DNA of 45,627 nt from Opitutia bacterium (GTDB lineage Bacteria > Verrucomicrobiota > Verrucomicrobiia > Opitutales > Opitutaceae): assembly GCA_947461205.1 (NCBI GenBank), contig CANHJG010000031.1, positions 1 to 45,627 on the forward strand, read 5' to 3'. Numbering within the stretch: position 1 is the first letter of the stretch; every line of letters starts with the position of its first letter. The notes under the pieces were generated by a model. The model was given only the letters and a program-made list of their open reading frames with translations. It made no database searches and was not told the DNA's origin. The position numbers and the translations under genes are program-made. Of the stretch, positions 15,986 through 25,175 are shown in pieces.

Positions 15986-17065
15986 ATGTCGCAGAAACTT
16001 CGCGTCCTCGTCGTCGGCTGCGGCCACATGGGCGTCTCGCACGCCCGGGCCTACCACCGGATGTCCGACGACTTCACCATCGTCGGCCTCGTCTCGCGCG
16101 GCCCCGCCTCGCGCGAGAAACTCAACGGCGAATTCGGCGGCTGCTACGCCGAGTTTTCCGACTACGCCGACGCCCTCGCCCGCACCAAACCCGACGCGGT
16201 CTGCATCAGCACCTACGCCGAGACCCATGCCGGCTACGCGATCGCCGCGATGGAAGCCGGCGCCCACGTCTTCCTCGAAAAACCCGTCGCCGACAATCTC
16301 GCCGACTGCGAACGCGTGATCGCCGCCGCCCGGCGCCTCCACAAAAAACTCCTCGTCGGCTACATCCTCCACGTCCACCCCTCGTGGCAGAAATTCACCG
16401 AACTCGCCCGCACCCTCGGCAAGCCCCTCGTCATGCGGATGAATCTCAACCAGCAAAGCTCCGGCCCCAACTGGGAGACGCACAAAAATCTCCTCCGCTC
16501 GACTTCCCCCATCGTCGATTGCGGCGTGCACTACGTCGACGTCATGTGCCGCATGACCGGTTCCCGCCCCGTGAGCGTCACCAGCATCGGCGCCCGCCTC
16601 TCCGACGAGATCGCCGCGAGCCAGATCAACTACGGACACCTCCAGGTCACCTTCGCCGACGGTTCCGTCGGCTGGTATGAGGCCGGCTGGGGCCCGATGA
16701 TGAGCGAGACGGCGTTCTTCGTGAAGGACGTGATCGGCCCACGCGGCTGCGTCAGCATCGTCGCCGCCACCGCCGCCGCCGCCGGCAAATCCGCCGACAT
16801 CGATTCCCACTCGAAGACCGAATCGATCCGCCTCCACCACGCCCTCCGCGGGACCGACGGTCAGTTCTCGAAACGCGACGAAATCATCGACGTCAACGAC
16901 GAGCCCAACCACGACGAACTCTGCCGCCGCGAGCAAGCGGTCTTCCTTCGCGCCATCCGCGAGGACACCGACCTCACCGAGCATTGGCAGAGCGCCCTTG
17001 ACAGCCTCCGCATCGTCCTCGCCGCCGACCGCTCCTTCCGCGAGGGCTGCACGGTGAAGCTGTAA
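15986..17065 (+). CDS. Gfo/Idh/MocA-family oxidoreductase (cytoplasmic)
   Basis: 359 aa with no signal peptide. The classical NAD(P) motif VVGCGHMGVSHARAY is at residues 9-23. It is followed by DAVCISTYAETHAGYAI, AHVFLEKPVADN (the catalytic EKP) and a conserved active-site helix near CGVHYVDVMCRMTG, where His and Asp are expected. It oxidises or epimerises a sugar, inositol or a derivative. It shares a transcription unit with the permease and ends 55 bp before a strong terminator. Confidence 0.88.
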   Translation: MSQKLRVLVVGCGHMGVSHARAYHRMSDDFTIVGLVSRGPASREKLNGEFGGCYAEFSDYADALARTKPDAVCISTYAETHAGYAIAAMEAGAHVFLEKPVADNLADCERVIAAARRLHKKLLVGYILHVHPSWQKFTELARTLGKPLVMRMNLNQQSSGPNWETHKNLLRSTSPIVDCGVHYVDVMCRMTGSRPVSVTSIGARLSDEIAASQINYGHLQVTFADGSVGWYEAGWGPMMSETAFFVKDVIGPRGCVSIVAATAAAAGKSADIDSHSKTESIRLHHALRGTDGQFSKRDEIIDVNDEPNHDELCRREQAVFLRAIREDTDLTEHWQSALDSLRIVLAADRSFREGCTVKL

Positions 17066-17120
17066 CCGCGCTCCTCGATCCCGCCCAGTTGGCCTTCTCC
17101 ACCGCCGCCAACCATGAAAA

Positions 17121-17150
17121 AAAGTCCGGGCGATTTCGCCCGGACTTTGT
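17121..17150 (+). terminator. Rho-independent terminator after the permease-oxidoreductase unit
   Basis: A perfect 12-bp stem (17121-17132 with 17137-17148, loop ATTT) begins with an A run and ends TTTGTTCT, so it could work in both directions. The AAAGTCCGGGC word recalls RNase P but is simply the stem. Confidence 0.88.
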
Positions 17151-17480
17151 TCTGGATAGAAAATGTGTCCGCGGACCCGAGCGGAGCGTTTACCGTGTCA
17201 CCGTGGGTCTTGTTGTCAGCGTCGAACCAGTCTGTGCCCGACGAGGCAGGTGCTTGAGCACTTGCCGGGGTGCGCGAAGCCAGGCTCGCCCCACCCACGG
17301 AAGGCCCGCGTGAGGTTCGGGTTTCCACCGCTGGGTATCCACGAGTCCATTCAAAGCTGGGCGGAGGCATGGGCCAGGCCGGGCACCGACCCGACGAGGG
17401 GAAGCCGACTGAAGCAGTGGCAGCGGACCCGTCCGGGGAATGTTAATTCCAATTCGCGATCGAGTTGAGACTGATCTGCC
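17151..17480. other. Gene-free, GC-rich stretch with strong local hairpin potential
   Basis: No convincing reading frame. Several local inverted repeats are visible. GGCAGGTGCT pairs with AGCACTTGCC (about 17241-17262, one G-T pair), followed by GGGGTGCG with CTCGCCCC and by further GGGC/GCCC pairings toward 17400. I tested by eye for RNase P, SRP RNA, tmRNA and cobalamin-riboswitch signatures and found none complete. It could be an unassigned structured RNA or a decayed mobile element. Confidence 0.3.
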
Positions 17481-17483
17481 AGG

Positions 17484-17545
17484 AGGTAGGAGCCTGCTTA
17501 CCGGCGATTCAGCTCGGAGCCATCGCCTGCAAGCAGGCTCCTACC
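17484..17545. repeat. REP-like palindromic element
   Basis: Perfect 15-bp inverted repeat: GGTAGGAGCCTGCTT (17484-17498) against its complement at 17531-17545. The right arm also forms a nested hairpin, GCCTGC-AA-GCAGGC. Related words (GCCTGCAAGCAGGC, GGCCTAC) occur at 33.6 kb, so it belongs to a dispersed family. No transposase of the RAYT type is in the window. Confidence 0.8.
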
Positions 17546-17559
17546 AGTCGCGTGAATCC

Positions 17560-17800
17560 CCTCTCGAAAGCGAACTGGAATAAACTCATCTGCGTGGGGC
17601 GGTCGTGGGTCTGACCGAGAGCGGCCAGGGCCGCTTGGCGGGCCTGCGCCAAACGCGGTTGCACGGCGAGGCGGGCGGCGCGGCGGTTTTGCTCCGCGAC
17701 GTTGGCCAGCTGGTTCTCAGCCGCGAGGTGGCGTTCAGAGCGTGGGATCAGGGTGCGGTCAGTCCGTCGAGCGGCGCCCCGCGCTTCGATTGCCGGAAGA
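17560..17800 (-). pseudogene. Possible 3' remnant of a coding gene
   Basis: One minus-strand frame has a protein-like run: HLAAENQLANVAEQNRRAAR, then LAQARQAALAALGQTHDRPT and QMSLF. The last words resemble a beta-clamp-binding motif (QxxLF), such as ends some DNA polymerases and repair proteins. Past it the frame runs into the REP element at 17484-17545, suggesting the original stop was displaced. Upstream (toward 18024) the frame loses protein character. The family cannot be named, and chance is possible. Confidence 0.3.
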
Positions 17801-18340
17801 GCGCAGGAACGACCAGAAGGGCGGTATCTTTTCCCCCCCGGAAAGGCCGGGGCTGAATCACCCAGGCTGTCGCCGGGATTTAACGCCGTCGTGCACCGAG
17901 TCCTACGGCCGCAATCCCCGAAAATCGAGCTCCGCCCCGGCCCGCCCCGGCGGCCGCAATCGACCTCCCCGCGGTTTATCCGCGCGCGAATTTTGGACAC
18001 CCCGGACACCTCCGGTCGCTTCAACTAGAACGAAAAACGCCCCCGCCCCAAATCCTCCACCTCTGGCGCCCTCTTCGTTTCCGGCTGCTTCGGTCTGAAC
18101 GCCTCCCTCCGCCGCCGCCGCCGCTCCGCCAGCCGGGTCCAGTGAAGTCGCCGCTCCCCACCAAAAATCGGACAGTCGCCGCGCGGTTCCCGCAGCCAGA
18201 CCGCGACACCCCGCGCACCCGGCGGCGGCCGCCCCGCCACAATTGACTCGCGACCCGTCGCTGGGCCGGGCACAACCACGCTCAGAAAGTCAGACCCACC
18301 CTCAGTCAGTCAACGGTCAGCTTCGTCCCCCGGAAACCCT
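17801..18340. other. Gene-free region upstream of the pyrophosphatase
   Basis: About 540 bp without a supported gene. Open frames here are Arg/Pro/Gly-rich shadows of GC-biased DNA. It should contain the promoter and leader of the pyrophosphatase gene. No clear -35/-10 pair or riboswitch was recognised. Confidence 0.5.
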
Positions 18341-20806
<2,466 letters not shown>

Positions 20807-20832
20807 GCGCACCGTCGCCTTCCTGCCCCCCG

Positions 20833-20862
20833 GGCGGAGCCACCCCGCCTCCGCTCTTTTTT
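20833..20862 (+). terminator. Probable terminator of the pyrophosphatase gene
   Basis: Stem GCGGAG (20834-20839) with CTCCGC (20849-20854) and a 9-nt loop, followed by TCTTTTTT. It is a short but GC-rich stem with a good T tail. Confidence 0.7.
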
Positions 20863-20869
20863 CGCCGCT

Positions 20870-21540
20870 GCGATGCGGCACGTCTCCCCGGGCCTTTTCC
20901 ACCGGGGCCCCGACCGGGCTCCGCCCGGACTCGGCGCCCTGCACGACGCCGCGTTCCGCGCACTCCTCGAAAAATTCGTGGGCCTTCCGCCCGTCAAACT
21001 CAAGGAGCCCCTGGACGACAAGACCGATTGGCCTGGGGCTTTGATCGGCGTCGATTTTTCGGCCGATTGCCGTGCGGTCGGCCGCGGACTTGGGACGGAG
21101 GAAGGGGTGCCCTGAAACCGGCGGAGCGGGGGCCTCGGGCGCATCCGGAAAGGATCGGCCCAGGTGCCGACCGAATGAAGGGCATGCTTGAAACGGACCT
21201 CGATCTTGAAGCGCAGGGCAGAGAGCCGGATACTCTCGGCCGGAGCGAGCGTGAGATCGGTGCATGGCAGGAGGATTTTGGTCCCAGAAAGTTTGGGTCA
21301 GCTGCGGCCCGCGCGCCGGGTACCGATCGGCGCGGTGTCAGCGCAGGCGTTTTTCTTGAGCCGGCAAATCAGGTGACCGCCCCGGCCGAGCCGACCGGCG
21401 ACGATTTTGCCGCAGGCGATCTCGGCGTCGGCGACCCGGACCAGGGCCCGCGGGCCCGGACCAAGCGGGTGAGACGCCGGCGCGACGATTCTGGCCCCCG
21501 GGCCCCGCCTTGCGTTTCATCCCGGCTCCGCAAACTTCGC
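20870..21540 (-). pseudogene. Decayed IS4-type (DDE) transposase remnant
   Basis: Reading the minus strand from about 21440 downward, one frame gives VRVADAEIACGKIVAGRLG, GGHLICRLKKNACADTAPIG and TRRAGRS, then an in-frame stop (about 21300). The same frame continues with KILLPCTDLTLAP, SALRFKIEVRFKHALHSVGT and WADPFRM. After a frame change it reads SAADRTAIGRKIDADQ and IGLVVQGLLEF (about 21050-20960). The order of a strand ending in VADA, the HLI-R-K-NA block, the RFKIEV-FK-A-H--GT block and the LGL-AQGLLQ-like helix matches the C-terminal half of IS4-superfamily transposases. One stop and at least one frameshift show it is dead. Terminal inverted repeats were not found. Confidence 0.7.
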
Positions 21541-21543
21541 CGG

Positions 21544-22362
21544 ATGTCTGCGACCACGCCCGATCTCGACGCCTACTTCGCCCGGATCGCCTACCCCGGC
21601 CCGCGCGACGCCACGCTCTCCACCCTGACGGCGATCCACCGGCAGCACGCGCGCGCCATCCCCTACGAAAACCTCGATGTTCTCCTCGGTCGCCCCATCA
21701 GCCTGGAGCCCGCCGCCATCGCACAGAAACTCGTCCACGCCGGCCGCGGCGGCTACTGCTTCGAGCAAAACGCCCTCCTCCGCGACGTGCTCCGCACCCT
21801 CGGTTTTCGCGTGACCCAGCTCATCGCCCGCGTGCGCTGGCAGGTCCCCGTCGAGGTCAGCACCGCGCTCCTCCACATGGTGCTCCGGGTTGACTTCGAC
21901 GACCGCGCCCTGATCGCGGACGTGGGCTTTGGCAGCCGTTCGCTCATCACGCCGCTCGCCCTAGAATTCGACCGCGAACAAGGCGGCTCCATCGAGCCTC
22001 GCCGCCTCCTGCAACGCGGCGCCCTGGTCGTCCACCAAACGCTCCACGACGGAACGTGGGTGGATGTCTACCAATTCTCCCTCGATCCGGTGCCCACGAT
22101 CGACTTCGAGCTGGGCAACTGGTTCACCAGCACGCACCCGCAATCGCGTTTCCGCCTGAACCTCACCGCCGCCCGCGCCGGCATCGACTGCCGCTACGCG
22201 CTGCTCAACCACGAATTCACTATCCGCTACGCCGACGGCCGCGCCGAGAAACGCCTCCTCACCACGCCCGACGAACTCCTCGCCGTCCTCGCGGAAAACT
22301 TCGGCTTGCACTTCCCGCCCCACACCCGTTTCGGCCCGCCCGGCTCACCCTGGCCGTCGTGA
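21544..22362 (+). CDS. nat: Arylamine N-acetyltransferase
   Basis: 272 aa from ATG 21544 (MSATTPDLDAYFARIAY). The open frame extends upstream, but that part lies over the transposase remnant and has no family similarity. The catalytic triad is visible: Cys72 in RGGYCFEQN, His111 in LLHMVLRV and Asp126 in IADVGFGSR. The family moves acetyl (or larger acyl) groups from acyl-CoA to arylamines and hydrazines. Length is normal. It is followed after 68 bp by the cytochrome/sugar dehydrogenase gene in the same direction; no functional link is evident. Confidence 0.92.
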   Translation: MSATTPDLDAYFARIAYPGPRDATLSTLTAIHRQHARAIPYENLDVLLGRPISLEPAAIAQKLVHAGRGGYCFEQNALLRDVLRTLGFRVTQLIARVRWQVPVEVSTALLHMVLRVDFDDRALIADVGFGSRSLITPLALEFDREQGGSIEPRRLLQRGALVVHQTLHDGTWVDVYQFSLDPVPTIDFELGNWFTSTHPQSRFRLNLTAARAGIDCRYALLNHEFTIRYADGRAEKRLLTTPDELLAVLAENFGLHFPPHTRFGPPGSPWPS

Positions 22363-22430
22363 CGAACGCGCAAATTCTGCAAACCCACCATTGCGTCTCT
22401 CCCGCCGACCGTTTTTCTCCCCCGATCCCC

Positions 22431-23882
22431 ATGCGTCCCACCTCCCTCTTCTACCTCGCGGCGGCGTGCGCGCCGCTTTCCCTCGCCGTCGCCCAAAACG
22501 TGCGCACCACGGGCAAAATTGCCGAATTCTACGCCCAAAACTGCGTCAACTGCCACGGCGCAAAACTCGAGGGCGGCATGACGCCCGCCAACAACAAGGT
22601 GCCGTCGCTGCTCAACGAGCAGTATCTCCACGGCAATGACGACGAGAGCATCGCGAAGAGCATTAAGCTCGGCTACCCGGAAAAGGAAATGCCGCCGTGG
22701 GGCGCCGCGCTCAGTGACAAGGACATCCGCTCGATGGTGATCTACATTCGCGAGCAGCAGTTCCTGTTCAAACGCGGCCAGATCAAAATCGAGAAACTGG
22801 CCGAGACCTTCACAGGCAAAACCGAGCACCACAATTTTCAGGCCAACACCTGGGTCGGCGATCTGATCGAACCGTGGTCGCTCGCGTTTCTCGGGGCCGA
22901 CAAAGCTCTCGTGACCGAGAAGCTCGGCTACGCTTACCTGATCGACAAGGGTAAGCGCGCCGCGCGCCCGCTCCTCGGCCTGCCGGCCGTCGATACCGGC
23001 GGCCAGGCCGGGCTCTACGATGTCGTGCCGCATCCCGACTACGCGAAGAACGGCTGGGTCTATTTCGCCTTTAGCGATCCGCAGACCCGCGAAGGCAAGC
23101 CGGTCAGCCTCACGCGGATCATCCGTGGAAAAATCAAGGGAAACACCCTCGTGGAGCAGCAGACGATTTTCCAGGCCCCCATGGAAATGTACCCCGGCGG
23201 CGGCAACCACTTCGGCGGCCGCATCGCGTTCGACGGCCAAGGCCACCTGTTCTTCTCCATCGGTGACCGCGGCACGGGCGCCAACGCCCAGAACCTCGGC
23301 GTCGTAATGGGCAAGGTTCACCGCCTGAAGGACGACGGCACCGTGCCCGCCGACAATCCGTTTGCGAAGGACCCCAAAGCCTACCCCTCGATTTGGAGCT
23401 ACGGCCACCGCAACCCGCAGGGCCTCGCGCTGCATTCGGGCACCGGCGATCTCTACGACCTCGAGCACGGCCCGCGCGGCGGTGACGAGGCGAATCTCGT
23501 CCTGCCCGGTCGCAACTACGGCTGGCCTGTCATCACCTACGGGATGGATTACCCGGGCACCCCGATGCCGGGCAGCGAGGGCACTGCCAAGGGAGGTATG
23601 GAGCAACCGGTGACCTACTGGCTGCCGTCGATCGCGCCGTGCGGCGCGAGTTTCTACGCGGGCGATCTCTTCCCGAAATGGAAAAACAGCCTGTTCGTCG
23701 CGTCGCTCGCCGCGAAGGAGCTGCGCCGCCTCGAGCTCAAAGGCAACAAACTCGTGAGCCAGGAAGTCATCTTCAAGGGCGAGACGGACAGCAACCGCAT
23801 CCGCCACGTGATCGGTGGGCCGGACGGCGCCCTGTATGTGCTCTTCCGCGAGCGCATCGCGCGCCTCGAGCCGGCGCCGTAA
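22431..23882 (+). CDS. Secreted cytochrome c / PQQ-type sugar dehydrogenase fusion
   Basis: 483 aa. The signal peptide covers residues 1-21 (FYLAAACAPLSLAVAQ). A small class I cytochrome c domain (residues 25-115) has heme motif CVNCH at 38-42 and likely axial Met in KEMPPWG. Residues 130-483 form a glucose/sorbosone dehydrogenase-type beta-propeller: PWSLAFLG, VPHPDYAKNGWVYFAFS, GGGNHFGGRIAFD, SIWSYGHRNPQGLALH, EHGPRGGDEANLV, NYGWPVITYG. It would oxidise aldoses in the periplasm using PQQ and pass electrons through its own heme. The open frame extends 125 codons upstream, but only this ATG gives a signal peptide. Its last 20 codons are the start of a 151-bp tandem duplication. Confidence 0.88.
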   Translation: MRPTSLFYLAAACAPLSLAVAQNVRTTGKIAEFYAQNCVNCHGAKLEGGMTPANNKVPSLLNEQYLHGNDDESIAKSIKLGYPEKEMPPWGAALSDKDIRSMVIYIREQQFLFKRGQIKIEKLAETFTGKTEHHNFQANTWVGDLIEPWSLAFLGADKALVTEKLGYAYLIDKGKRAARPLLGLPAVDTGGQAGLYDVVPHPDYAKNGWVYFAFSDPQTREGKPVSLTRIIRGKIKGNTLVEQQTIFQAPMEMYPGGGNHFGGRIAFDGQGHLFFSIGDRGTGANAQNLGVVMGKVHRLKDDGTVPADNPFAKDPKAYPSIWSYGHRNPQGLALHSGTGDLYDLEHGPRGGDEANLVLPGRNYGWPVITYGMDYPGTPMPGSEGTAKGGMEQPVTYWLPSIAPCGASFYAGDLFPKWKNSLFVASLAAKELRRLELKGNKLVSQEVIFKGETDSNRIRHVIGGPDGALYVLFRERIARLEPAP

Positions 23883-24121
23883 ACGCCCCGCCAGCGCCCG
23901 ATCGCCGGACCGCCCCTCCCCCGGAGTGGCGGTTTCCAACCGCCGTTTGGTTTGAAACAAGGCACGTCGCCCGGACGGCGCCCTGTATCTGCTCTTCCGC
24001 GAGCGCATCGCGCGCCTCGAGCCGGCGCCGTAAACGCCCCGCCAGCGCCCGATCGCCGGACCGCCCCTCCCCCGGAGCGGCGGTTTCCAACCGCCGTTTG
24101 GTTTGAAACAAGGCACGTCGC
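23820..24121. repeat. Two-copy 151-bp tandem duplication with hairpin
   Basis: Copies at 23820-23970 and 23971-24121 differ at only two bases (GTG/CTG near the left end; AGTGG/AGCGG in the middle). Each holds the last codons of the sugar dehydrogenase, its stop, and an intergenic hairpin GGCGGTT-TCC-AACCGCC followed by GTTTGGTTTGAAAC. The second copy is therefore an orphan gene tail. Recent unequal crossing-over or replication slippage is likely. Confidence 0.95.
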
Positions 24122-24211
24122 CCCCTCAAAAAAAAGAGCGCCCTCGCGCCGCGCGCCCGCCCGCCGGAGCGCGACTTGAATTCGGCCTCCCGCTCGCTGC
24201 GCTCCGCCGCC

Positions 24212-24773
24212 ATGACGGCCGGCCGCTTTCTCCCGATGTCCGTCGCCGACTACCTCGCCTCCGCAGAGACCAGCGACGCGCGCCAAGAATCCATCGGCGG
24301 CGAGATCTACGCCCTGAGCGGCGCCAGCACCCCGCGCAATCCGATCGCCGGAAATATCCTGGCCGCACTCCGCGACAGGCTGCGCGGCGCGCCCGCACCG
24401 AATTTTAATTGAATCCGTCACGGTCCGCCTCGCAGCCTCCCGCGAGGATATTTTCTACTACCCCGTCGTCGTGGTCTCGTGCCACCCCAGAGGCGTCCAA
24501 CCGCAGTTTGTGCTCCTCCCGACCCCGATCGTCGAAGTCCTCTCGCCCTCAACCGAGACCATCGACCGCCGCGAGAAAAAGATAAACGACCTCCACGTTC
24601 AGGCCCTGGAGGACTACGTCCTCGTCGCCTAGGACCGCCGCGAGGGGTCCTTTTTCCGCCGCGCCACCACCTGGCAGGGCGAAATCTTCACCGCCCCCGA
24701 GTCGCTCATCGAGTTCCGCTCCATCAAGCAGGCCATGACCGTCGCCGCGATTTACGAAGACGTGGCGCTCTGA
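24212..24773 (+). pseudogene. Uma2-family (DUF820) endonuclease-like gene, broken
   Basis: The first part (ATG 24212) reads SVADYLASAETSDARQESIG and GEIYALSGAST in one frame, typical of Uma2 N-termini. After about 24400 the frame shifts. The continuation reads ESVTVRLAASREDIFYYPVV, LLPTPIVEVLSPSTETIDRR, EKKINDLHVQALEDYVLVA, then TAG at 24630-24632, then DRREGSFFRRATTWQGEIF and AAIYEDVAL before a TGA at 24771. The TAG stands where the family usually has Gln (CAG to TAG). Family residues for the PD-(D/E)XK-like core (EVLSPSTE) are preserved. Uma2 genes are common as mobile multicopy genes; this copy is inactivated. Confidence 0.85.
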
Positions 24774-24791
24774 GCGACCCGTCTCCCGGCA

Positions 24792-25067
24792 TCAGCCCCC
24801 CGCCGCTTCGTCCACCGGCGTCCGTTCGTCCACCGCCAACGGCCCCGCCGGAACCTCGACCCGGAACACCCGGTTGCCCGCCGACGGCGCCGGCCGCTCC
24901 GCGGTCGGAAGATCGGGCGACCGCCGGATGCTTTCGTCCAAGACGTGTTGGAACGGGTCGCGGCTCGCGAGGTTGTTAAACGTGAAATTCGCCCTAGGCC
25001 CCTGCACCTCGTAGCCGAGGGTGCAGTCGACGGAAAGCAGCCGGGCGGTCCGCCGCGCGCGAAGCAC
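24792..25067 (-). pseudogene. Truncated transglutaminase-like protein, N-terminal fragment
   Basis: 91 codons. LLSVDCTLGYEVQGPRANFT, FNNLASRDPFQHVLDESI and GNRVFRVEVPAGPLAV look like the N-terminal beta domain of bacterial transglutaminase-like proteins. The frame then runs into DERTPVDEAAGG and stops. The whole catalytic Cys-His-Asp core is missing. It faces the Uma2 pseudogene and ends 18 bp from it, so a deletion or insertion at this point probably removed the rest. The start codon is uncertain. Confidence 0.55.
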
Positions 25068-25097
25068 CCGGCCGAGTTTAAACCGGATTCCGCCGAC

Positions 25098-25129
25098 AAA
25101 AAAGCGCGGGGCCCTGAGGCCCCGCGCTT
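25098..25129 (-). terminator. Rho-independent terminator of the TonB-dependent receptor gene
   Basis: Perfect 12-bp stem (25102-25113 with 25118-25129, loop CTGA) with a six-T run on the minus strand (A run 25098-25103), 46 bp after the stop codon. Confidence 0.9.
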
Positions 25130-25175
25130 CGCGCCACCATCGCCCTGCGGCGATCGACCGGCTTCACCGGTTGGC

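Noticed and set aside
14495-16984. 829-codon minus-strand open frame opposite the permease and oxidoreductase
   Set aside because: Gly/Glu/Asp/Val-rich antisense shadow of two well-supported genes.
17115-17150. RNase P RNA, because of the AAAGTCCGGGC word
   Set aside because: It is one arm of a perfect terminator hairpin; no other RNase P signature (ACAGAAA, P4 partner) is nearby.
20873-21115. 80-codon plus-strand frame after the pyrophosphatase terminator
   Set aside because: The opposite strand explains the DNA as a transposase remnant; the plus frame has no family similarity.
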